Source: Allolobophora icterica
Lineage: Eukaryota > Annelida > Clitellata > Crassiclitellata > Lumbricidae
NCBI GenBank assembly: GCA_963556255.1
Contig: OY744616.1
Span: forward strand, 12,684,054-12,748,053
Reading direction: 5' to 3'
Length of the DNA: 64,000 bases
A program made the translations under genes and the position numbers. Position 1 is the first letter of the stretch; each line of letters starts with the position of its first letter. Positions 1-9,765 of this stretch are shown piece after piece. The notes under the pieces are model-generated. The model was given only the letters and a program-made list of their open reading frames with translations, did no database searches and had not been told where the DNA came from.

Positions 1-14
1 GGCAGCACCGAAAT

Positions 15-111
15 CACTTACACATTGATTCTGGTTTCATCACTAATTAGTAAGAGAGCAGTGAACAACTGCTCTCTTACTAAGTGATGAAACCAGAATC
101 AATAATAAGTG
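15..111. repeat. Near-perfect hairpin (small foldback/MITE-like)
   Basis: Arms at 24-62 and 68-103 are inverted complements apart from a 3-base interruption in the left arm. The outer ends CACTTA (15-20) and TAAGTG (106-111) also pair, leaving a loop of about 5 bases. There is no ORF inside. I could not establish a flanking target duplication because the left end lies so close to the window edge. Confidence 0.7.
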
Positions 112-3100
112 CCATGATTGTATCATTATAAGCTTAAGGACAGTAGTCTCAGTGGAGTGGAGGCGGCGGAAACCAGACTGAACAAGCGGTTACGTAGCGA
201 GTTGGATTCAGCGTAGATTGAAATATAGCTGACGGTGAACAGCGCGTTCAACAAGTTTGGAGATGATGAAAGATTAGAGATTGAGCGGCATTTAGAAAGA
301 TCAGAAGGGTCAATGCCTGTTTTTTTATACGAGGACAGATAATGGTACGTTTGTGACAGGTAGGCCTAGCTGTAGGCCTATGCCTGTGTCGAGTGAGCAA
401 TTAATAGGTATAGCTATATATAGGATTAGAATGGGGGCAAAAATATATCGAAGGGATTTAATTATGCAAGCTGGAGATCAAGGAGTCTAGTTCACAGTGC
501 TTGGCGGAGGAGTCGCTGAGGAGCTTATAGGCCTATAATAATATATCAACTTCAGGCACTACGTAGGCCTGCGTGATCTCGTCAAGAGCAGTAAAATCAG
601 GAAAATTCAGGTGGTTATAGATTCAAGATAGCTTCAGTTTTATTTACAAAATGATCAAGAAGCTCGAGCATCAGGTGAGAGTGGGCATTTAATAGGGATT
701 GCGAGGATAAATGGAGTTTAAAGATTTCCAGAGAGATTTATAATATAGGCCTAAAATATAGGCCTATAATTTGTCTGCTTCTTCCATGTGCTGTCGTAGA
801 TAGAGTGAGCGTCTGTGTTGAAAAAAATCTCCTTTGTTTTCGTGCTTGTAGTTTCATTAGTAAAATAATGAGAAAGACTTGCAGCATATAGCATGCAATT
901 TAAAGAACTGTTGACATTCAGTTACCCTATAATGGAAACTCATGCGCTGTAAAATATTCTTACAGAGTTTGGAACTTATAAATAGCTACATAACAAAGGC
1001 ATGTGCAATAATTCTAACAGCTGTTATACGGTACCTGTTGAATATTCATGAATTACCACGTCTCTCAATTAATTATTTTGTGAAAGTCTAAATTAAATCA
1101 GAGGAGAGTAAATATGATAGCAATTATATATGATTGCATTATTTTTTCTTTAAACCATTTGTTAAACTGCCGTTCAAAATCATGTGTAGCCTAAAGAATT
1201 TTGCATAGTGTCAAGGTACTTTTCATTGTAAGAGAATGGTCAAGGTCATCTAAATATTTATGCTATATTAGGTCAGTGGTTCTTCATGCAATTGCTACAA
1301 ATATATTTAGCATAGTCGCTTCCTACGGAATTTGAGATAAACTGACAACTGGAACATTCTGAGCCATTAAAGGTACTCTGGTATGACATAAGTTTTGCTT
1401 AGCTACTTTTTATGCAAATATATGCATAAATGATAAGTTACCAACCAATCGGCTGCGGTGTACATCTGGTAGGCGTGTCCTTGGATGGGGCACAGATATT
1501 TAATACAAGCGAAAACAAAACACAGAGAACAAGCACACAGGCTAATCAGCGGAGATGGAGGTAGGCCTAACAATGAGAAATCAGGAAATCTGTCCCACAA
1601 TTTTACGCGTATTTGTGACAGAAGGGTATGGTTTGCTTAGCTTATTCACCCACAGACGGCGAATTGCACTTGCATTTTGGTTTATTTTTAGTTACGTTGT
1701 TGGATGTGCAAGCGAAGGTTCAGCTGTGTGAGCAGATAAAATATTTTACATGTATATATACGCACGCATGCCTGCGAGCGCAATATATACATGGATATAA
1801 ATGTATATACATGTTTATATATACATATAAAATCAGAAAATACCTTTTTGTGCTGTTGCAATGGGGCCTGTATTTAAAACACCCCGGACAGGCGGAACAC
1901 TGAGGTAAGAGAGAGGTGGCCTAAAAGAGTAACATGGGAATGAAGGTAATTAGTGATGAAGTTCAAAATGGACATATATAAGGAAGTTGTTTGAAGGGTT
2001 AGTAGGGGGAGTAGCTCTATAGTTCTGTTTCCACCAGAATTACACATGAGTTTTCTTGGTCTAACTTGTCTCAGAAAAAGAGCAATCCTCATTTTTGTTT
2101 ACAAACTTTGCAAACTCTTGATTTTCGGTCCTTCGAATGATGATGGTCTTGGCACATTGTATTAGAATGTTCAAGGTCCTCTATAATTCATTCTACATTA
2201 GATCAGGGCCTCTTCATCTAATTGCTACAAATTTTTCAACAGTCACTCTGACAGCATTGGGGACAAATTGATAACTACAACATTCTGAGCCATTGTAAAA
2301 CTATGCTTCGGCTGAAGCTTGCAAAACAGCAGAAATCTTTGGGTGCTGTGGAAATTTCGAGATTACGGTTACACAGTGTGACAGTGAATCAATCTTGTAT
2401 AAAGCACCAAGATGTTCTCACTTTGATCATTCTATGTTAAAGAAGATCAAAAAGATTTGTTTAGGGATGGAAGTCTTAACCCCATGTCTTGGAAGAGTGA
2501 ACATTTACTTCAGAATTCTACAGTTACTCGGTTACCAAGTATAGGGAGGGGTTCCAAAGATCAGCTAAAGGTGGCTGTCAAAAGATGCTACTTAAATGTA
2601 AAATTGATATATGTAGAATTTGGGTAAAGCTTTTTTTTACAAAACAACATTCGTACATATATATTTTTATAGCGTTTATGTGTTGTCATAAACACAATGA
2701 GGAAACGAACAGTGTATTGAGTTGCAGTAGTACAGGCATCATCGTACAAGGGAGTGGACAATGCTATGGGCTGCATCATAAGAGGTCAGTGTATAGGTAC
2801 ATACCTACCAAGACACTTATATAGCCCCTTTTAAGTGCCTTACAATAGGGTTGCATTTCTGACTGTCTAGCAGATCGAAACAAGTGTACTTTATGACAGT
2901 TTGCATATGTATGTAGGCAACAGTGTGTAGATGTAATGGGAGACTTCCAATATATGAGAAGGCAAGATAGGCTTGAGTTTTTGTGTGGTAGCGTAGCACC
3001 TGCATATCTCCATGGGCCTTAGAGTGCAACAATTCCCAAACCCAGCTGGCTCGAGACTGAAGCGCAGGGCACCCTGATGCGTGCCGAAGCAGTACCGACA

Positions 3101-3300
3101 ATTGAAGCATGCTTTCATTGTAGGGGTAGAAGTTACATTAGGTAGAAGTAGTTGGACTAATGTTGGTGACATGAGACTCAGTTTGGAATCCGTAATATAA
3201 TTTATAAACATGTAATGGAATCCTATGTGTTTGAAGTTACTGACTTTGTTGCTACAACAGTTCTAACCATTGAATTGCAGGTTGATTGAACTTAACAAAG
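112..3300. other. Non-coding stretch upstream of the YPEL5-like gene
   Basis: No frame here looks like a conserved protein. The short ORFs are AT-rich and unlike any family I know. The stretch is rich in the hexamer GGCCTA, mainly in the first 1.6 kb. Two diverged direct copies of a ~150-bp dispersed repeat sit at about 1229-1380 and 2145-2300, sharing the phrase ATTGCTACAAAT and the ending CATTCTGAGCCATT. A possible splice acceptor (TTGCAG, ending about 3281) could belong to a 5' UTR intron of the downstream gene, but that is inference. Confidence 0.5.
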
Positions 3301-3482
3301 CATTTGATAGAGGCGTCCCTCATTCCAAACTTCTGATACTGCGACAAAGCGCCAACGTAATTGTTCTGGCATTTCATCATCCGTTGTCGAGGCTGATACG
3401 ACTGTCAATTATTTTCAAAGGCTTCTAACAAGGGGTGACTTGTTTCAACCGTTTGTGTTCGAGCTTCGAATCGACGTCCGAA

Positions 3483-3857
3483 ATGGGTCGAGTCTTCCTG
3501 TCCTTCCTCTGTGGTCCGCGCCTCTTCCTCTGTGCCAAGTGTCGAACTCCTCTGACTACTGACAAAGAACTGTGCTCAACTGGTTTTGTTGGATCAACTG
3601 GACGCGCGTACCTCTTCAACCGTGCCGTCAACATCCGACACAGTCAGGTCCACCATCGCGTCATGACCACTGGACCTCACTACGTACGTGACGTATACTG
3701 CAAGAGCTGCAACACTCGACTCGGATGGATGTACGAGTTTGCGATCATGAGCGATCAAGCCTACAAGGAGGGCTGCGTGATTCTCGAACAAAGGCTATTT
3801 GATGAGGTTGACAATACGGTCACCTGTGACGATGCAACGTGCAAATGCAACTGCTGA
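3483..3857 (+). CDS. YPEL5: Yippee-like zinc-binding protein, YPEL5 type
   Basis: The predicted protein has 124 residues if it starts at the ATG of MGRVFL (3483). The open frame extends 16 codons further upstream, but the family begins MGR, so I chose this start. The yippee signature is complete: CAKC, exactly 52 residues, then CKSC, followed by GWMYEF and a K-E-G-x-VILE block, with the family glycine 20 residues after the first cysteine pair. The start MGRVFL, the GPRLFLC stretch and the ATGR-like STGRAYLFN segment resemble YPEL5 more than YPEL1-4. The family forms a single zinc-bound fold; YPEL5 is known as a component of the GID/CTLH ubiquitin ligase in animals. The C-terminal tail (TCDDATCKCNC) holds four extra cysteines that I do not recall in vertebrate YPEL5. 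The coding part is in one exon, and an AATAAA lies at 3925-3930. Any intron would have to be in the 5' UTR. A retrocopy is possible, although I see no poly-A tract. Confidence 0.9.
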   Translation: MGRVFLSFLCGPRLFLCAKCRTPLTTDKELCSTGFVGSTGRAYLFNRAVNIRHSQVHHRVMTTGPHYVRDVYCKSCNTRLGWMYEFAIMSDQAYKEGCVILEQRLFDEVDNTVTCDDATCKCNC

Positions 3858-3924
3858 CGAAAAATGGAACTGTGACACGTCTGCCAATCTAACAGCTGCG
3901 ACACGAGATTTTGGATGGAACAGA

Positions 3925-3930
3925 AATAAA
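3925..3930 (+). terminator. Putative polyadenylation signal of YPEL5-like gene
   Basis: A canonical AATAAA lies 68 bases after the stop codon of the yippee-like frame. This spacing is plausible for a short 3' UTR. No downstream GU-rich element was evaluated. Confidence 0.4.
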
Positions 3931-4079
3931 CTATCGAGGTGATTTGGACCGTAATTTAGCTTATCTGTAATTATTATTTAGGCCATACGTTGTCTGGTTC
4001 AGAGTTGCGGTAATTGTAGTTCTTTTGTGTTTGAAAGAGTTGGCCTATCACGTGTTGGCTTTGATCAGTTTAACGTAAT

Positions 4080-4310
4080 ACAGTGTGGACTTCTTTACGC
4101 ATGCCTGGTTTACACACCATTCTGTTTAGCGCAAAGCGGTGTTACGTCCCTTAATACTAATAACACGCCATATTGGTTTACATTCCACACAAGAACTGCA
4201 GTGTAGAGATAAATATGGACTTCTTCTGCATTATCCATTTTTACGCGCGGACTGGTTTACACGCTGTGTCTAAAGGCATGTCCCTCAATTACTTCGCGTT
4301 AACAAGACCA
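4080..4310. repeat. Diverged ~130-bp tandem duplication
   Basis: Two copies start at about 4083 and 4215. They share TGGACTTCTT, a TTTACGC block, CTGGTTTACAC and a late GTCCCT.AAT block, with indels between. The duplication sits just 3' of the YPEL5-like gene. It has no coding character. Confidence 0.5.
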
Positions 4311-4392
4311 CACTGTAGTTGTCATTCAGTTTAATTCAGCCCACAAATTCCCTATGTTTCAATGCAGTTTAATTGAGACAGATGTTTTGCAC

Positions 4393-4827
4393 TCAAGTTT
4401 TGCACTCATGTTTTGCACCTCCCATTCTAAATAATTGGTATCCATCTAAAGCTAATTCACTGTCCATGATCTCCGGTTTTGTCCATGACTCTGCTATTCC
4501 AATTATGTCTGGTGATTCCTTTTCTGCATACAATTCCAATTCTGCTCTCTTTGTAATACTTACTATACTCCTCACATTTGCAAACATACATTTTAAAATT
4601 CTACTACTTCCCATTTCCTTGCATCTCCTATCTTCACTACTGCTGGCTTCTGTTTTTTGTAGCTTTTTATCTTTATTTGTTTGACAGTTAGCGAGTCCAT
4701 TTACTGCACTAACTGTCTTCCCACCAAGTTTAAAGTCTTCATCATCCCAAAGACTTGCCTCGCAACCATGTCTGCACCTCGAGCATTCAGATGCAGACCA
4801 TCTCCCCCCAAGTACCCACCTTTCCAT
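4393..4827 (-). pseudogene. LINE ORF2 fragment: start of AP endonuclease
   Basis: The C-terminal part of this frame reads LKCMFANVRSIVSITKRAEL, then PDIIGIAESW and a GYQLFR segment. This is the usual first ~60 residues of an exonuclease/endonuclease/phosphatase domain of a non-LTR element, with the Asn of the first motif and the ESW (catalytic Glu) block. It ends at about 4393, so the rest of the endonuclease and all of the reverse transcriptase are missing on this strand. The upstream half of the frame overlaps ORF1 and is probably not meaningful. Confidence 0.75.
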
Positions 4828-5618
4828 GGGTTGAAGTCAACCTCCCAATATCTAACCTCCTCCTGCTTGCACATCTCCTTCAGCCTTGTATTGATTTCTA
4901 CTCTCTTCTCTTCTAGGGCATCACTGATATCCTGCCTAGGCAAAATACCCATGACAACAACTTCCCCTTGTCGGTCCTCCTTCAACCCTTTCATCATTGC
5001 TTCATAGCTGCTCAAAATTTCTTCTTTTTCTTCCATTCGGAGGTTATTTGTGCCAACTTGCACTATAACCGTATCCTCCAGCTCTGCCTTCTGCTTGATT
5101 TCTGGGAGCATTTGCTCTATTCGAGCCCCTGGCTTGCAGATGGATCTGAACCCTGCACGCTGCATCTGCAAATTCTTTCCAACATGCCTTACTAGGGAAT
5201 CTCCCACCAAAACCACCTTCCGTTGCCTTTGCCTGGGTGCGCTCTTGGCTGATTTTTGCTGCTTCAGCTGCTCAGATGGCCTGTCCTTTGGTTTCTCTGC
5301 CGGCCTAACCTTTGGGTCCTGCACCATATCGACGCTCTCTTTTTCATCGCTACCTTTTCCCATTGAATCCTCTTCAGGTTTCCTAGTCTGCTCCAAAGCC
5401 GTGAGGCGCTGCAGCAAAACCTCCAAACATTTCCTATCTGCCTCCGACCTTTTCTTTTCTTCCTCTAGACTTTCCTTCACTTCCTCCAAACTTATCTCTA
5501 AGCAAAACACTCGCGTGCACTGCATGCACGTGGCGCCGGTCTCATCCCCAAAACTATCTTTCGCTCCGTACATGCCACAACATGTGCACACAATGATGTC
5601 GCTTTTCTTCAGAGACAT
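4701..5618 (-). CDS. LINE ORF1 with zinc-ribbon-like N terminus and SGNH/GDSL esterase domain
   Basis: This is a 305-residue open frame without internal stops. Residues about 10-35 carry CTCC and CMQC pairs, a zinc-ribbon-like arrangement. Residues about 40-75 are a Glu/Lys-rich heptad-like coiled coil. From about residue 135 there is an SGNH hydrolase fold: block I VVLVGDSLV with the nucleophile serine, a GTNNL block, and a C-terminal DGLHLN block with the catalytic Asp and His. Esterase domains of this kind are known in ORF1 proteins of CR1/L2-clade LINEs. In the element they are thought to help the ribonucleoprotein form or handle lipids; the role is unproven. The frame overlaps the start of the endonuclease ORF in another frame. 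It is intact, but the element around it is not, so it is probably no longer mobile. It could be mistaken for a host esterase gene. Confidence 0.85.
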   Translation of the reverse strand: MSLKKSDIIVCTCCGMYGAKDSFGDETGATCMQCTRVFCLEISLEEVKESLEEEKKRSEADRKCLEVLLQRLTALEQTRKPEEDSMGKGSDEKESVDMVQDPKVRPAEKPKDRPSEQLKQQKSAKSAPRQRQRKVVLVGDSLVRHVGKNLQMQRAGFRSICKPGARIEQMLPEIKQKAELEDTVIVQVGTNNLRMEEKEEILSSYEAMMKGLKEDRQGEVVVMGILPRQDISDALEEKRVEINTRLKEMCKQEEVRYWEVDFNPWKGGYLGGDGLHLNARGADMVARQVFGMMKTLNLVGRQLVQ

Positions 5619-5929
5619 TTTCTTTTTGTATCTTCAGGTCGAAATACTCGCTTACTCACTCTGTTATGCTAAAGCTATTTAATATATGCTTCTACTCGAC
5701 TGCCCTCTGTTACCGTTCCCTTGATCTAACGCAACACGCTAACGCCTTTCTATTCTAAATCTAAATCTACTTCAATCTACTTCAATCTACTTCAATCTAG
5801 CTTCAAGTCACTAACGCTCCTTGCACAAAGAATTATGCACGATCTACCAAAACAATTTCTGTCACAAAATCACAAATTTAGGCAAATTAGACAAAAATGT
5901 CCACTTATCTGCAAAATGCGACCTCTCTC

Positions 5930-6949
5930 TCGAAACCGGAAACCAAAAAGTTACAAGCAGGTGGGATTAGAGGGCAGGTACTAAGATGGATTCAAAGCTG
6001 GTTATCAGGTAGAAGACAAAAGGTGGGCATAGGTGATAAACATTCTGGCTGGACGACAGTGCTAAGTGGAGTGCCACAAGGATCAGTGCTTGGGCCACTG
6101 CTTTTCGTACTTTTTATTAATGACATAGACGATGGGATTTTATCTAAAATCTCTAAGTTTGCGGATGATACAAAACTATGTAGAACAGTGGATGATGAAG
6201 AAGAAGCAGAGATACTGCGGGAAGATCTAAGAAGAATGTTCAGATGGTCACAAGACTGGCAAATGCTCTTCAATTTGGAAAAGTGCTCAGTGATGCATAT
6301 GGGGAGGAGAAACAACGAGTTTTCATATGAAATGGGGGGCACGGAGTTGAAAGTGAGTGATGAAGAAAGGGACTTGGGAGTGATTATGCACAAGAGTGCA
6401 AAACCTTCAAGGCAATGTGCTGAAGCAGCAAAAAAGGCTAATTCAACTTTAGGTATGATAAAAAGGACAATAGTCACCAGAGACAAAGATATAATAATAA
6501 GGTTGTACAAATCACTGGTTAGGCCACAGTTGGAATACTGCATCCAGGTATGGAATCCATACCTGAAACAGGACATGGAAAAACTGGAGAAAGTACAAAG
6601 AAGAGCTACGAAAATGATTTGGGGCTACAAGGATCTGAGCTATGAAGAAAGGTTGAAAAGGTGTGGACTAACAACATTGGAGAAAAGGAGGAGCAGAGGA
6701 GATCTGATTGAAGCTTATAAGATTATCACTGGAAAGGAAGCACTGCAGTGGGAGAGGTTCTTTGAATTAGCACCGAACAGGGCAACTCGGGGACACAGGT
6801 ATAAATTATTTAAGAGGCCGAAGGGAACATTAGGGCAGAAATTCTTTAGTGCAAGAGTTGTAGACCTGTGGAATGGTTTGGACGATAGTACTGTCTCAGT
6901 GGACACTATAACAGCTTTTAAGAAGAAGCTAGGAAAATTGGGCTATTAA
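5930..6949 (+). pseudogene. Non-LTR reverse transcriptase, C-terminal ~340 residues
   Basis: The frame carries SGVPQGSVLGPLLFVLFIND (RT block 4), KFADDTKL (block 5 with the two catalytic aspartates), and a long thumb/connection region with LYKSLVRPQLEYCIQVWNPY and KVQRRATKM. It ends with the typical CR1-family segment FSARVVDLWN...FKKKLGKLGY. The frame is uninterrupted, so the copy is relatively young. It lacks the N-terminal half of the RT and the endonuclease. The open frame formally starts at 5897 with residues that belong to the junction sequence. Confidence 0.85.
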
Positions 6950-7037
6950 GAGTTCGAGGTAAATTTGCAGTGGTTCTAACACAGACTACACGTCTTCTGA
7001 ACCACTTAAAACCCTTGTTATGTTATGTTATGTTAAG
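5930..7037 (+). mobile_element. CR1-like LINE, 3' part with TTATG-type tail
   Basis: The segment begins inside the reverse transcriptase palm domain, at about the GIRGQVLRWIQSWL motif, and runs to a short tandem tail of TTATG units at 7017-7037. CR1/L2-clade elements commonly end in short tandem repeats rather than poly-A. Together with the inverted 5' segment on its left it forms a 5'-inverted insertion, with roughly the endonuclease C terminus and the front of the reverse transcriptase lost. Confidence 0.75.
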
Positions 7038-7339
7038 GTCGGACCATATGATGTATGTGCATATTCAGTTCTTTCTGTGTAATTATGTTTAGACGGAAAT
7101 TTTTAAATCGTCGAGTGCACTGTTGTTCATTTACGTTAAGTTTTTTCTCTGAGTTTACCGAGTCGGAAATGTTAATCTCTAAACGTCTGTATTCCTGATA
7201 TTCTACAGTGGTGTTTGTATTTTTACAGTTATTCTAGTAATTATTATATGCCGGATTATTGCTATTTAATATAATAATAACTATTACTGATATTTATATT
7301 TTCTATTGATTATTATTTAGAACTTCCTTGTCTAAGGTG

Positions 7340-7660
7340 TGTTACACAACAGAGTGGTGCAACAGGATGGTGTGTGGGTAAGATGCTTGGTCACGGATCA
7401 TGCGGATGTGGGTTTGACTCCATGTAACAACCCTGGGCGAGTTGTTTGCGCACAAATGCCTCTGTCACCAAGCAGTATACCGGCGTAAGCTGGGAAGTAA
7501 TTGGCAAGTCCTGTGATGCAGTTGCCCGTGTCCAGGACCTTGGGATTTTTCCACTGCCGGGTCGAGATCTGAGTTACAGAAATGAGCGCCTGCCACACAT
7601 GGGTTCCTCATGGGATATGGGAGGTTTATTTACCATGCAACAGAGCACAAGTCTTCAAAA
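7340..7660 (+). repeat. tRNA-headed SINE
   Basis: The left part (about 7362-7420) has a pol III-type promoter layout: an A-box-like GTGGGTAAGATGC and a B-box-like GGGTTTGACTCC about 35 bases on. The body that follows (GTAACAACCCTGGGCGAGTT, then CTCTGTCACCAAGCAGTAT and CCTTGGGATTTTTCCACTGCCGG) recurs in diverged form at 25.40-25.61 kb. This identifies a dispersed family rather than a tRNA gene. Confidence 0.65.
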
Positions 7661-8290
7661 TCTAGCCTATCACATACTTGGCATTTGTCAACAGTGAACA
7701 CATAGAATTTTTAGCACATTGTTTATCTGATTACTACAGCTTGTCTCTACAGCTTTAAATCTGAACCTGTTTTTTTTTATTTTAAACATTTTCTGCACTG
7801 TTCTGAATGTTGGTGATTTGTTTAACTGCAATCTCGCACTGCAACAGGCGTCAAAATGAGCCAATGCCTATTAAGTCCTACCCGGTAATCTTCCCCAAAT
7901 CCAGTTGAGTCATAAACAATTTCCATTAACAGATCGCAAACATAAAAGTTGTATTTCCAGCTCAACAGCCTTCTATAAGTACACATTGACTTCTTTCGTA
8001 ATCTCTGTAGCATTCATGTAAAGTGCTTAGCATATTTGAATATGTCTTTGGAATGCATACAGTATGTATACATTGTGTTTTATGAAAAGAGTCTGTATCA
8101 TAGTCGCCAAAGAACTGCTGGTAAATGCAGAAGTTCTCAATGCAAATGTTGGATGTGCTGACAAATCCAAACACCAAAGTGTACATTTGAAGAAAGCCAG
8201 AGTGTTATACCCACTGTATTCTATTTACAACCGACTCATAACCTAAAATTTAAGAAAATTACTAATACTAATACTATTCTTTATTAGTTT
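7661..8290. other. Intergenic, nothing recognised
   Basis: The stretch is AT-rich. Its short ORFs have no family resemblance. It separates the SINE from the RTE-like LINE fragment. Confidence 0.4.
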
Positions 8291-8299
8291 TGAAGAAAT

Positions 8300-9120
8300 T
8301 TTAAACTGCTCTGTAATGCAGATGACACAACATTAATGGCAAAAAGAAAAGAGGATCTGGCAGAACTGATAAGAAGGGTCAGGAGAGAAAGTGAAAAAGC
8401 TGGTTTATACTTCAACATAAAGAAGACAAAGGTCATGACAACAGCAGATTGGGATAGTTTTGAGATAGACGGAGAGGAAATAGAGGTGGTAGAAAGCTTC
8501 ACATTCCTAGGATCACTGGTTGGAAAGGACGGAAAGTGTGATCCAGAAATAAAACGAAGGATTGCTATAGGGAAAGCTGCAATGACCGGACTGGAAAAGA
8601 TATGGAAAGACAAACATGTGAGCATAGAAACAAAAAAAAGGCTCGTGAGAGCACTAATCTTTCCTATGGTACTGTACGGTTGCGAGACGTGGACAATGAC
8701 AAAGAACATGGAAAATAAGGTTAACGCTTGTGAAATGTGGATATGGAGGAAGATGCTGAGAATATCTTGGACTGAGAAAAGAACGAACGAATCAATACGA
8801 GAGGAGATTGGAGTTGAGAATGAAGAGTCGTTAAAACAAACTGCGACAAGAATGAAGCTAAGGTTCTTTGGACATGTTATGCGATCTGATGGTCTGGAGA
8901 AGGAAATGATGCTGGCGTGCGGTGAGGGGAGAAGAAGACGGGGTCGCCCAAGGAGGAGATGGATGGATGAGATACAAGATGTAACTGGCATGAATTTGGT
9001 GGAATTAAGGGACTTGTCATCGAATAGGAAACAATGGAGTGTGTTCACCAGGACGATCGCTAGAGCTCCACGAGCTGACAGCACAAGGTGACAAGGTGAT
9101 GTAATTTTAAATAAAAGTAC
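8300..9120 (+). mobile_element. 5'-truncated LINE 3' end (RTE/jockey-like)
   Basis: A frame of about 250 residues (8336-9091) begins just after a degraded catalytic motif: the usual YADD reads NADD at about 8309-8320. It continues with FNIKKTKVM, an FTFLGSLV block, VLYGCETWTM, the RWFGHV-type block written here RFFGHVMRSDGLE, and the basic RRRGRPRRRWMDEI segment. These are the conserved C-terminal landmarks of one large group of non-LTR reverse transcriptases. The 3' end lies near 9120, after an AATAAA. The element is truncated at the 5' side within the RT. Confidence 0.8.
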
Positions 9121-9538
9121 TGGTATTTTGAACATTAATTTTATGTTTTGCTTGGAACATTATAAATAGATTCAAAATTTAAAATATACTTATGTACTTT
9201 AAAATAACGAATTAATAGGTGATTCTGTTGTTAAACAGACATAGAAGTCTGAAATTCGAAAATAATTCGTAAGAAATCATGTAACAATGGTTAAACGTGG
9301 GGTGAACCAATGGCTTTCTTGTTGTGCCTTTGAGAAGAACTGGATGTTTACTTTTGTTGATGTAAATCAGGACTGAGCTGACAACAACCACAGCTTAACA
9401 GAACAATTGCAAAGTATTCCATGATGTAACTTTCAGCAAATGCAAACTCCAGCTGTGGGTCAGCCATTCACAATATTAATCAGGATTAGAAATTCCCAAC
9501 GTTAATGCATGCATTGACTTTTGTCATTGTGCAATGTT

Positions 9539-9765
9539 CAGTTAATGGCTGATATCCAAAGAAAATGCTGATCTGTGGTTCGCAGGCAATAAATTACAAG
9601 TATTGCTAAGTTTCCTACCACATTATTTTTTACTGTTCTGATCAACTACGTGTATTTAGATTGGATATCAGTTAATGGCCGAAATATAAAGACAGTGCTG
9701 ATCTGTGCATGGCAGGCAACTGTATGGAAGCCACATTATTTTTTATCATTCTGATCAACTATTTA
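9539..9765. repeat. Tandem duplication, ~120-bp unit
   Basis: Two copies begin with CAGTTAATGGC at 9539 and 9669. Both contain TGCTGATCTGTG, a GCAGGCAA block, CACATTATTTTT and CTGATCAACTA. No coding content is visible. Confidence 0.6.

Larger units (their letters stand above)
4380..5940 (-). mobile_element. CR1-like LINE, 5' part, inverted
   Basis: Read on the minus strand, this segment runs from a LINE 5' UTR (about 5.94 kb) through ORF1 (5618-4701) into the first part of an AP-type endonuclease (about 4.6-4.39 kb), and stops abruptly. Its 5' UTR region contains a short ACTTCAATCT tandem (5769-5800). It lies head-to-head with the 3' part of a CR1-like LINE on the plus strand (5.93-7.04 kb). 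A single insertion with 5' inversion (twin priming) would give exactly this arrangement. Confidence 0.75.

Noticed and set aside
4701..5618. Host GDSL esterase gene
   Set aside because: The coiled coil, Cys-rich head and adjacent endonuclease frame identify a LINE ORF1.
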